A DNA stretch of 32,086 nucleotides from the NCBI GenBank assembly GCA_030428835.1, contig JAUIEP010000043.1, positions 1-32,086 on the forward strand, written 5' to 3'. This stretch comes from Gammaproteobacteria bacterium. Its GTDB lineage: Bacteria; Pseudomonadota; Gammaproteobacteria; Pseudomonadales; Halieaceae. Below the pieces are notes generated by a model. It searched no databases. It worked only from the letters and a program-made list of their open reading frames with translations, and was not told where the DNA came from. How positions within the stretch are numbered: the first letter of the stretch is position 1; each line of letters begins with the position of its first letter. The position numbers and the translations under genes are program-made. Shown here in pieces: positions 8,540 through 16,185 of the stretch.

Positions 8540-10429
8540 GTGCGCCGCCTCCTCCCGCTGACCCTGTTGCTCACGGCCGCGCTCGCACAGGCGTCCGGCT
8601 GGTCGCACTACGGTGGCGATGCCGGCGGGCGGCACTTTTCCAGCGCGGCCGCCATCGACCGCGGCAACGTCGCGGACCTCGACGTCGCCTGGGTACACCG
8701 CAGCGGCGACAGCGAGGCGTACGGCGAAGAGATGCGCCTCACCTCGACACAGGGCACCCCGATCCTGCTGCCGCCCGCGGCCGGTGAGTCCCTCGTGTAC
8801 TGCACGCCGTTCAGCCGCGTGATCGCGCTGGACCCGGGCAGCGGCAAGCAGCGCTGGAGCTTCGACCCGCAGATCGACCGCCGCGGCGAGCGTCCCTTCC
8901 GCTGTCGCGGCGTGAGTTATGCGGAGGTCGAGGACAGTGCGAGCTGTCGCCACCGCCTGTACCTCGGCACGCACGACCGCAAGCTGTGGGCGCTCGACGC
9001 CGCCACGGGCAAGCCCTGTTCCGACTTCGGCGCGGGCGGTCACGTGACGCTGTACGGCGACGAGGGATACATCCCGGGCGAGGTGAGCAACTCATCGCCC
9101 CCGGTCGTCGCCGGCGACGTGGTGATCACGGGCTCCACCGTCATCGACTTCGCCTACGCGAAGTCGCCGCGCGGCACGGTGCTGGCGTTCGATAAGCGCA
9201 CAGGCGCGCCGCGCTGGCGCTTCGACCCGCTCATCGGCTTTCCCGGCAGCGGCAGCGCCAATGTCTGGGCGCCGATCTCGGTCGACGAGGACCTGGGGGT
9301 CGTCTACCTGCCCACCAGCGCGCCCTCCCCCGACTACTACGGTGTCGACCGTCCCGGCGACAACCCCAACGCCAACAGCATCGTCGCGCTCGAGTCCGCC
9401 ACCGGCGAGGTGCGCTGGTCCTTCCAGCACGTGCGCCACGACCTGTGGGACTACGACACCCCCGCGCAGCCCATCCTGTTCACCTGGAAAAAGGGCGGTG
9501 CGAAAATTCCCGCGCTCGCCCAGGTGACCAAGCAGGGCTTCGTGTTCGTGCTGGACAGGCGCACGGGCCGCTCGCTGTGGGAGATCACCGAGCACCCGGC
9601 GCCGCCCTCCCAGATTCCCGGTGAGCAAACGGCCGCCACGCAACCGAAGCCGATCGCCCCGCCGCAGTTGCTCGACCCCTTCCTGATGCCGGACGATGCC
9701 TGGGGCATCACCCCGATCGACCGGCGCGACTGCCGCAGGCAACTGTCGGAGCTCGGCAACCTGGGCCTGTTCACACCGCTGAAGGAAGACCTCACCCTGA
9801 TGTTTCCCGGCAGCCTCGGCGGTTCCAACTGGGGCGGCGGCGCGCTGCTCGGCGACCGGCCGGTACTCATTACCAACGTCAACAATGTGCCGTTCAGCGG
9901 CCGTCTCATTCCCACGGCGGACGTTGCATCGGGTGACGCGGAGCACGACCACCCCGCCGCCGGCCACCGCATGGTCGTGACGATGCAGGGCACGCCCTAC
10001 ACCGTGGAGATCGGCAGCCTGCAGTCCTTCCTGGGCGTACCGTGCAACAAGCCGCCCTGGGGCAAGCTGGTGGCGGTGGACCTGGAGGCGGGCACCATCG
10101 CGTGGGACGTGGCGCTGGGCTCCGTGCACGAGATGGCGCCCTTCCCCGTACCGTTCCACATCGAGTGGGGCACGCCCAACCTCGGCGGCGGCATCGCCAC
10201 GGCGGGCGGCCTGTTCTTCATCGGCGCGACCATGGACCGGCAGTTCCGCGCCTTCGACGTGGACACGGGCGAGACCCTGTGGCGCTACACGCTGCCGGTG
10301 GACGCGGCGGCGACGCCGATGACCTACGAGTACCGCGGCAGGCAGTACGTGGTGATCAACGCCGGCGGCCACCACATGTTCAGCCGCGGCACGGGCGATT
10401 ACCTGTACGCCTTCGCGCTGCCCGAGTAG
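8540..10429 (+). CDS. periplasmic PQQ quinoprotein dehydrogenase, glucose-dehydrogenase type
   Basis: A 629-aa exported quinoprotein expected to oxidise an alcohol or sugar with PQQ in the periplasm. A short signal peptide (1-19) leads into an eight-bladed propeller. Hallmarks are WSHYGGDAGGRHFS at 21-34, HDLWDYD at 300-306 and the C-terminal GTPNLGGG region from 544, followed by the ATPMTYEYRGRQYVVI type of segment seen in membrane glucose, quinate and related dehydrogenases. Unlike those enzymes it lacks the five-helix membrane domain, so it should be soluble and need a separate electron acceptor. The flanking cytochrome-bearing proteins are obvious candidates. The start is GTG, 6 bp after the previous stop, with no clear Shine-Dalgarno, which implies translational coupling. 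The substrate is unknown. Confidence 0.88.
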   Translation: MRRLLPLTLLLTAALAQASGWSHYGGDAGGRHFSSAAAIDRGNVADLDVAWVHRSGDSEAYGEEMRLTSTQGTPILLPPAAGESLVYCTPFSRVIALDPGSGKQRWSFDPQIDRRGERPFRCRGVSYAEVEDSASCRHRLYLGTHDRKLWALDAATGKPCSDFGAGGHVTLYGDEGYIPGEVSNSSPPVVAGDVVITGSTVIDFAYAKSPRGTVLAFDKRTGAPRWRFDPLIGFPGSGSANVWAPISVDEDLGVVYLPTSAPSPDYYGVDRPGDNPNANSIVALESATGEVRWSFQHVRHDLWDYDTPAQPILFTWKKGGAKIPALAQVTKQGFVFVLDRRTGRSLWEITEHPAPPSQIPGEQTAATQPKPIAPPQLLDPFLMPDDAWGITPIDRRDCRRQLSELGNLGLFTPLKEDLTLMFPGSLGGSNWGGGALLGDRPVLITNVNNVPFSGRLIPTADVASGDAEHDHPAAGHRMVVTMQGTPYTVEIGSLQSFLGVPCNKPPWGKLVAVDLEAGTIAWDVALGSVHEMAPFPVPFHIEWGTPNLGGGIATAGGLFFIGATMDRQFRAFDVDTGETLWRYTLPVDAAATPMTYEYRGRQYVVINAGGHHMFSRGTGDYLYAFALPE

Positions 10430-10440
10430 GGTAGGTCACC

Positions 10441-12408
10441 ATGAAACTGCGTCACGTCATCACACTCGTTGTCCTTATGCCGCTCGCGGCCGGCGCGCTG
10501 TGGTGGTTCACGGCGGACAACCCGGGCAAGGCCGTGGAATCCCTGGCCATGCGCCACGCCGACAAGCTGCCGCTCGCCTACCTCGGCAAGCGCCTGTTCG
10601 ACCGCGACTGCGCGAGCTGCCACGACAACCCGCAGATGCACGCACCCACGCGCGAGGCCCTGGGCGGCTTCTCCAAGGAAAGCATCGTGATTGCCATGGA
10701 GTTCGGCAAGATGACGCCGATGGCGGCGCACCTGAACAAGACCGAGAAGGGCCTGATCGCCATTTACCTGGCGGGTACCGCGCCCGCCTCCGCCTGGGTG
10801 GCGGAGCATCGTTGCAACGCGCCCGCCACCGACACCACCACGCGCTATGCAGGCAACTGGGGGCTGGGCAACCACAACCGCCGTTACGTGCCGCCGGCAC
10901 TCACCGGCATCACGCGCGACAACGTCGGCTCGCTGGAACTGGCCTGGAGCCTGGCCTTCCCCAAGGTTACCGACATGCGCTCGGCGCCCGCCATCGTGGG
11001 CGACAACCTGTACTTTGGCGACAAGACCGGGCAGTTCTACGCCATCGACCGCCACACCGGCTGTGTGCGCCAGCATCGCGAAGTCCTGAGCGGCATCCGC
11101 TCGGCAATCACCGTGGTTGAGCGCGAGGGCGAGGACACCCTGCTCGTGTTCGCCGACTCCATGGCCAACATCTACGCGGTGAACGCGACGACCTTCGACG
11201 TGGAGTGGCAGACCGAGGCGCGCCTGTACGAGACCTCTGTCATCACCGGCTCCATCACGCACCACGCGGGCCGGCTGTTCGTGCCGGTGTCGTCCTACGA
11301 GGTGGCCGTGAGCGGCAGCCCCGACCATGTATGCTGCAAATCCCACGGCGGCGTGATCGCGCTGGCTGTCGCGAACGGCGCAAGACAGTGGGCGTGGCAC
11401 GGCACCGCGGACGCCACGCTGCAGGGCCGCAACGCGGACGGCGCCGAACTGTACGGTCCGTCCGGGGTCAGCGTCTGGAGCACGCCGACCGTCGACGCCG
11501 GGCGCGGCCTCATCTACATCGGGACCGGTGAGAACCTGTCGCACCCGGCGACCGACACCTCCGACGCGATCGTCGCGCTCGACATGGCGACGGGCGAGCA
11601 GGCGTGGCTGTTCCAGGCCACGGTGGCCGACGTGTGGAATGCCGCCTGCCTCAACGACGGCGCCAACTGCCCCGAGGATGCCGGCGGCGACTTCGACTTC
11701 GGCGCCTCCGTGATTCTCGCGCAGCTCGCGGACGGCAGCGACATCCTGCTGGCCGGGCAGAAATCCGGCGACGTGTTCGCGCTGGACCCGGACAATGCCG
11801 GCGCCCTACTCTGGCAGCGCCGGGTGAGCAATGCGGCCGTCGGCCCGGACCTGCACAGGACCACCACCAACGGGGGCATCCACTGGGGCATGAGCGTGTC
11901 GGGGCAGCGCCTGCTGGTGTCCGCCTCGGACCCGGAGCGCATCCGCCCAGGCTACGACCCGAGGCCGGGCATCCACGCGCTGCACCTGGCCGACGGCGCC
12001 GTCGCGTGGTTCCAGGGCGTCGAGCGGGGCTGCCACATCCCGGACGAGAACAAACCCCTGATCGGCCTGCAGAACATGCGCGCGGGCAAGGTTATAGACC
12101 TCGCGACACAATATGCCTGTTCGTTCTATTTCGGCCTGTCCGCCGCCCTCACGAGCACCGACGAACTGGTGTTCTCGGGCAGCCTCGACGGCAGGATGCG
12201 CGCCTGGGACATCGCCAGCGGCGAGCTGTTGTGGCAGGCCGAGACCGCGCGGCCCTTCACCGGCGTGAACGGGGTGACGGGCCACGGCGGCGCCATCGAC
12301 GTCAGCGGCCAGGTGCTGGCCGGGGACTGGCTGTACGTGCAGTCGGGCTACTCGATGTTCGGGCAGTTGCCGGGGAACGTATTGCTGGCGTACCGGGTCA
12401 AAGAGTGA
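10441..12408 (+). CDS. quinohemoprotein dehydrogenase, polyvinyl-alcohol dehydrogenase type
   Basis: A 655-aa exported protein with signal or anchor residues 4-23. A cytochrome c domain carries CASCH at 57-61 (possible axial Met in MTPM at 91-94), and a PQQ-type propeller runs from about 135 to the end. The vicinal disulfide Cys298-Cys299 inside VPVSSYE...VCCKS, and the SGVSVWSTPTVD and NGGIHWGMSVSG segments, resemble polyvinyl-alcohol dehydrogenases, which oxidise secondary alcohols of polymers and pass electrons to their own heme. It is the third gene of the operon, 11 bp after the glucose-dehydrogenase-like gene. Having two quinoproteins of different subfamilies together suggests sequential oxidation of a polyol or polymer, but the substrate cannot be read. 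Many environmental members of this family do not act on polyvinyl alcohol. Confidence 0.85.
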   Translation: MKLRHVITLVVLMPLAAGALWWFTADNPGKAVESLAMRHADKLPLAYLGKRLFDRDCASCHDNPQMHAPTREALGGFSKESIVIAMEFGKMTPMAAHLNKTEKGLIAIYLAGTAPASAWVAEHRCNAPATDTTTRYAGNWGLGNHNRRYVPPALTGITRDNVGSLELAWSLAFPKVTDMRSAPAIVGDNLYFGDKTGQFYAIDRHTGCVRQHREVLSGIRSAITVVEREGEDTLLVFADSMANIYAVNATTFDVEWQTEARLYETSVITGSITHHAGRLFVPVSSYEVAVSGSPDHVCCKSHGGVIALAVANGARQWAWHGTADATLQGRNADGAELYGPSGVSVWSTPTVDAGRGLIYIGTGENLSHPATDTSDAIVALDMATGEQAWLFQATVADVWNAACLNDGANCPEDAGGDFDFGASVILAQLADGSDILLAGQKSGDVFALDPDNAGALLWQRRVSNAAVGPDLHRTTTNGGIHWGMSVSGQRLLVSASDPERIRPGYDPRPGIHALHLADGAVAWFQGVERGCHIPDENKPLIGLQNMRAGKVIDLATQYACSFYFGLSAALTSTDELVFSGSLDGRMRAWDIASGELLWQAETARPFTGVNGVTGHGGAIDVSGQVLAGDWLYVQSGYSMFGQLPGNVLLAYRVKE

Positions 12409-12461
12409 ACGGTCCGACCCTCACCCAATCCGGGGACCGCTCCCTGTGAGCTGTCCACACG

Positions 12462-12540
12462 CTGCGGGTTTTCTACACCCTGTGGGTTTTCTGCAACCTG
12501 GGGGTTTTCTACACCCTGTGGGCGTTCAAAACCCTGTGGG
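12462..12540. repeat. 18-bp tandem repeat
   Basis: Four imperfect 18-bp copies (consensus CTGTGGGTTTTCTACACC) run 12462-12479, 12480-12497, 12498-12515 and 12516-12533. A fifth partial copy (CTGTGGG) merges into the first bases of the adjacent palindromic element. The array lies just after the quinoprotein operon stop. Copies differ at 1-5 positions. No T-tract-type terminator is formed. Confidence 0.8.
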
Positions 12541-12606
12541 GTCGAATTCATTCGACCGGGAATGAGGATTAGAAGCACCGCCGGTCGAATAAATTCGACC
12601 CCACAG
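12534..12606. repeat. REPIN-like composite palindrome, short form
   Basis: The left arm at 12534-12557 and the right arm at 12583-12606 are inverted copies of 24 bp with one mismatch. Each arm contains the GGTCGAAT..ATTCGACC dyad. The spacer is only 25 bp, against 51-54 bp in the other two copies, so this one may be an internally deleted member. It lies 35 bp before the start of the SNase-like gene and could fold in that gene's 5' leader. Confidence 0.85.
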
Positions 12607-12641
12607 CGGGAAAGGATGGAACCACTGCACGGAGACTGCGA

Positions 12642-13112
12642 ATGAGAACCATAATCCTGCTCTGCCTCACCCTGCTGGCCGGCACCGCCGCTGCCTACGA
12701 GATCTCCAGTTCCGCGCGGGTCAATGAAGACGGCAGCCTGAGCATCAAGAACAAGACCGTGCACCTGTACGGCATTCACATCCCCGAGACGGACCGCACG
12801 TGCGACCGGCACCGGCGGCCGCCGGTCTGCGGCTCCCGCGCCGTGGTGGCCCTGGAATTCAAGATCGACGGTTTCGTGAGCTGCGAGTTGCTCGAGCGCC
12901 GCCAGGACCGCAGCTACCTCGGGGAGTGCCGCGTCGGGTCCAGCCACTTCGACGAGGGCGAGGATCTGGCGGCCTACCTGCTCGAGCGCGGCTGGGCGCT
13001 GGCCCTGCCCGAGGCGCCCTTCGAGTACCACGCGCTGGAGCGCATCGCCCGCTCGCGCCAGCTCGGGTTGTGGGGCTTCCCGGTGGATGCGGTACAACGC
13101 ACAGAAGATTAA
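12642..13112 (+). CDS. secreted SNase-like (thermonuclease family) protein, catalytic residues degenerate
   Basis: A 156-aa exported protein with a signal peptide at 1-18. The body matches the small SNase/thermonuclease family with two extra cysteines common in proteobacterial forms. HLYGIHIPETDRTC at 41-54 occupies the place of the usual RLxGIDAPE, CGSRA at 63-67 follows, and DLAAYLLERGWAL and LGLWGF near the C-terminus are typical. The active-site positions are changed: the Arg of RLxGID is His41, the Asp is His46, and the Arg expected in the DxYGR segment is absent (DRSYLGEC at 89-96). Only Glu49 of the set remains. It is therefore probably not a nuclease; a binding or structural role is possible. 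The ribosome binding site GGAG is 7 nt upstream. Palindromic repeats lie on both sides. Confidence 0.75.
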   Translation: MRTIILLCLTLLAGTAAAYEISSSARVNEDGSLSIKNKTVHLYGIHIPETDRTCDRHRRPPVCGSRAVVALEFKIDGFVSCELLERRQDRSYLGECRVGSSHFDEGEDLAAYLLERGWALALPEAPFEYHALERIARSRQLGLWGFPVDAVQRTED

Positions 13113-13168
13113 TCCGGCGCAGGACTACCAGCGTAATCTCGCAACGCTAGAAACCCAGGAGCGAACCC

Positions 13169-13266
13169 TGTAGGGTCGAATTTATTCGACGCAGAACCCG
13201 GCTCTCGATAGGAACCGTAGTGCGCATTGATAGCACAGTGCCGAGTCGAATAAATTCGACCCTACA
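13169..13266. repeat. REPIN-like composite palindrome, long form
   Basis: A perfect 22-bp inverted repeat (13169-13190 with 13245-13266, core GTCGAAT..ATTCGAC plus the CCTACA flank) separated by 54 bp. The spacer contains TCGATAGG and GCATTGAT in the same order as TCGATTGG and GTATTGAT in the copy at 6.5 kb, which indicates common descent of whole elements. It sits between the SNase-like gene and the esterase lipoprotein gene and ends 29 bp before the latter's start. Confidence 0.88.
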
Positions 13267-13295
13267 CTGAACAGATCAGAGAAAAGGATTCCACC

Positions 13296-14234
13296 ATGCG
13301 CGCCATCACCCGCCTGCTGCTCGCCGGCCTCACCCTCACCGCCCTCGCCGCCTGCTCCGACGGCAACGACCGCTTCCCGGCGGTGGTCCTGCTGCCCGGC
13401 TGCGCCGACACCAATAGTTGCGTCGCCAACCCGGCACTGGAAATCGGCGGCGAACGCCCGGCGCGGGTGTGGATTCCGAGCAATTACGACCCGAACCGGC
13501 GCTATCCACTGCTCGTGGTGTTGCACGGCTTCGGCGCGGACGGCTTCCTGGAGACCCTGTACATGGGCTTTCCCCTGCGCGTGGACCCTTTCCAGTTCAT
13601 CATCGTGGCGCCGGACGGCACGCGCAATGCCGCGGGTTCGCGCTTCTGGAACGCCACGGAGGCGTGTTGTGCCTTCACCGAGGAGGATCGCGCCATTGAC
13701 GATGTGGGCTACATCAGTGACCTGATTCGCGAGGCGGCGCAGACCTACAGCATAGACACGACACGCGTCGCCCTGTTCGGCCACTCCAATGGTGGTTTCA
13801 TGGCGCTGCGCATGGCCTGCGAAGCCTCGGAGCTGGTCACGACCGTGGTGAGCCTGGCGGGATCGGCGTTCGAGACGCAGGAGCAGTGTGGCCCGGCGAC
13901 CTACCCGGTCTCGGTCATGGCGCTGCACGGCACGGAAGACGCCACGATTCCCTACGACGGCAGCGCACTGCGCGGCTTCCCCAGCGCGCCCGAAACCGCC
14001 CGCCGGTTCGCGGTTCTGGCCGGCTGCGATACAACCAATACATCGATGGACACCGCGCTCGACATGGACGGCAGTGTAGCGGGCGCGGAGACGGACCGAC
14101 TCATCTACAACGACTGTATCCGCGGCGCCGCTGTCACCCTCTGGACCATCAACGGCGGCCCGCACATCCCGGTGCCCTGGACGGTGGAGGGCATCGACGA
14201 GCTCGTGACCTGGCTGCTGACGCACCCGCGCTAA
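13296..14234 (+). CDS. esterase lipoprotein, PHB-depolymerase/feruloyl-esterase family
   Basis: A 312-aa alpha/beta-hydrolase of the COG3509 (LpqC, esterase PHB) type, tethered as a lipoprotein by lipobox L17-A18-A19-C20. Oxyanion segment LHGFGADG is at 76-83. The nucleophile is Ser164 in GHSNGG, the acid is probably Asp215 in HGTEDATIPY, and the base is His290 in NGGPHIPVP. A FWNATEACCAF segment at 118-127 is typical of the family and supplies structural cysteines. Members hydrolyse short polyester or hydroxycinnamate esters; the exact substrate is unknown. A Shine-Dalgarno-like AAAGGA precedes the start. It probably has its own transcription unit, since a palindromic repeat precedes it and a sigma-70-like promoter follows. 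Confidence 0.85.
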   Translation: MRAITRLLLAGLTLTALAACSDGNDRFPAVVLLPGCADTNSCVANPALEIGGERPARVWIPSNYDPNRRYPLLVVLHGFGADGFLETLYMGFPLRVDPFQFIIVAPDGTRNAAGSRFWNATEACCAFTEEDRAIDDVGYISDLIREAAQTYSIDTTRVALFGHSNGGFMALRMACEASELVTTVVSLAGSAFETQEQCGPATYPVSVMALHGTEDATIPYDGSALRGFPSAPETARRFAVLAGCDTTNTSMDTALDMDGSVAGAETDRLIYNDCIRGAAVTLWTINGGPHIPVPWTVEGIDELVTWLLTHPR

Positions 14235-14268
14235 ACAGGTCGCCAGACACCCCTTTCCCGGCCACCGG

Positions 14269-14297
14269 TTGCATGGGGCCGGGCTGTCACCTATAAC
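14269..14297 (+). promoter_or_regulatory. sigma-70-type promoter for the DUF3604 gene
   Basis: TTGCAT (14269-14274), a 17-bp spacer and TATAAC (14292-14297), 31 bp before the DUF3604 start codon and 34 bp after the esterase stop. The -10 matches five of six consensus bases. Confidence 0.55.
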
Positions 14298-14328
14298 TGG
14301 CGCAAACGATAAAAAAACGGAGCCCGCC

Positions 14329-16185
14329 ATGCGCGTCATACTCGCCGCCCTCATCCTGTTGCCCCTCGCCGCCCACAGTGAAGAGCGCACGCTGCTGTGG
14401 GGCGACACGCACCTGCACACCACCTATTCCTCGGATGCCTACACCAACAACAACCTGACCGCCGACCCGGACACGGCGTACAACTATGCCAAGGGCCGGC
14501 CGGTGATCCACCCCTACCACAGGGCGCGGGTGCAGATCGAAACACCGCTGGACTTCCTCGTGGTGTCAGACCACGCCGAGCTGCTCGGTGGCATCCGCAG
14601 CCTGCACCGCAACGGCCCGGACACCTCGGGGCTGGGCCTGTGGGACAGCATCAAGGCGCACTTCGCCGCGTGGTACCTGAAGCGGGCGATCGACAGGGGC
14701 GAGGGGCGGGAGTTGTTCGTCAGCATCCTGCCCGACCCGGCGCTGACGCCCGCGGAAGAGGCCAAGGGCAGCCTGTTGGCCGACTCGGACGTCAGCCTGC
14801 TGCCGGTACCGGCACAAATCGAGATCGATACCTGGCGCACGATCACCGACCTCGCCGACAAGCACAACGTACCCGGCGAGTTCACCGCGTTCATCGGCTG
14901 GGAGTGGAGCGCGATTCCCGCGGGCGCCAACCTGCACCGCATCATCGTGACCGACGCCAACGCCAAACAGGCGCAGCAGTTCGACCCCTTCGGTTCCGAC
15001 AAGAGCCCCTACCCGGAGGACATCTGGCCGTGGCTGGAGGAAACCAGCGCGCAGATCGGGGCGGACTTCACTGCCATCCCGCACAACTCGAACATCTCCA
15101 AGGGCTACATGTTCTCGAAGACAACCCTGCGCGGCGAGCCCCTGAGCGCCGAGCACATGGCGCTGCGCCGCAAGTGGGAGCGCGTCGCGGAGATCACGCA
15201 GATCAAGGGCGACTCGGAGACCCACCCGGATCTCTCCCCGGACGATGAGTTCGCCGACTTCGAGACCTACCCCTACTACATCCAGCGCACCTGGACCGAA
15301 TACGTGGCCAGGCCGGGCGACTACATCCGCACGGCGTTGATGCAGGGCCTTGAAATCGAGGGGGAGCAGGGCGTGAACCCGTTCATGTTCGGCGTGATCG
15401 GTTCCACGGACTCGCACACCTCGCTCCCGTCCGCCGAGGAGAACAACTTCCACGGCAAGCTGGCCACCGACTCCATCCCCGAGAACAAGGAGCGCATGTT
15501 CAACGAGGAGGGCAAGCCCTCCTCGCACGGCTGGGCCATGAGCGCCTCCGGCCTCGCCGCTGTCTGGGCGCGGGAAAACACCCGCGAGGCCATCCTCGAC
15601 GCGTTCCAGGAGCGCGCGGTGTACGCAACCTCCGGCCCGCGCATCCGGGTCGAGTTTTTTGGCGGCGCGGCGTTCACGGAGCAGGACGCGGCGCGCGCCG
15701 ACCGCTACGCGTACGCCACCGAGGCGGGCGTGCCCATGGGCGGTGAGATCGGCGACGGCGACGAGCCGACCTTCCTGGTCATGGCGGCGAAGGACCCGGT
15801 CGGCGCCAACCTCGACCGCATCCAGGTCGTCAAGGGCTGGGTGGACAGCGCGGGGGACGCCCACGAGAAGGTGTACGACGTGGCCTGGTCCGGGGCACGC
15901 GCGCCGGGGGCCGACGGCAAACTCCCCGCCGTCGGCGACACGGTGAACCGCGACACCGGCGAGGTCGAGAACAGCATCGGCGCGCCGGAACTCGCGGCCG
16001 TGTGGACGGACCCCGACTTCGACCCCGCGCAGAACGCCTTCTACTACGCGCGCGTGCTGCAGATTCCCACCGCACGGCACTCGCTGCTGGACGCCATCGC
16101 GCTGGGCCGGGAGCACGCGGGCAAGCACCCGGATACCATCCAGGAGCGGGCCTATACCTCCGCTATCTGGTACCGCGCGCGGTAA
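14329..16185 (+). CDS. secreted DUF3604 family protein (PHP-like metal-binding fold)
   Basis: A 618-aa exported protein with a signal peptide at 1-16. Family features include LLWGDTHLHTTYSSDAYT at 22-39 (H28-x-H30), LDFLVVSDHAELLGG at 74-88 (D81, H82, E84), a FIGWEWS block and IGSTDSHTSLPS in the second half. These resemble metal-coordinating motifs of the PHP phosphoesterase/amidohydrolase superfamily, so hydrolysis of an ester or phosphoester is plausible, but no activity is established for DUF3604. The start was chosen at 14329 because the signal peptide begins there and CGGAG lies 7 nt before it. Its end overlaps the convergent acyltransferase gene by 23 bp. Confidence 0.85.
   Translation: MRVILAALILLPLAAHSEERTLLWGDTHLHTTYSSDAYTNNNLTADPDTAYNYAKGRPVIHPYHRARVQIETPLDFLVVSDHAELLGGIRSLHRNGPDTSGLGLWDSIKAHFAAWYLKRAIDRGEGRELFVSILPDPALTPAEEAKGSLLADSDVSLLPVPAQIEIDTWRTITDLADKHNVPGEFTAFIGWEWSAIPAGANLHRIIVTDANAKQAQQFDPFGSDKSPYPEDIWPWLEETSAQIGADFTAIPHNSNISKGYMFSKTTLRGEPLSAEHMALRRKWERVAEITQIKGDSETHPDLSPDDEFADFETYPYYIQRTWTEYVARPGDYIRTALMQGLEIEGEQGVNPFMFGVIGSTDSHTSLPSAEENNFHGKLATDSIPENKERMFNEEGKPSSHGWAMSASGLAAVWARENTREAILDAFQERAVYATSGPRIRVEFFGGAAFTEQDAARADRYAYATEAGVPMGGEIGDGDEPTFLVMAAKDPVGANLDRIQVVKGWVDSAGDAHEKVYDVAWSGARAPGADGKLPAVGDTVNRDTGEVENSIGAPELAAVWTDPDFDPAQNAFYYARVLQIPTARHSLLDAIALGREHAGKHPDTIQERAYTSAIWYRAR

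Noticed and set aside
12462-12540. Short regular repeats as a CRISPR array
   Set aside because: 18-bp contiguous tandem units with no spacers and no cas genes nearby.
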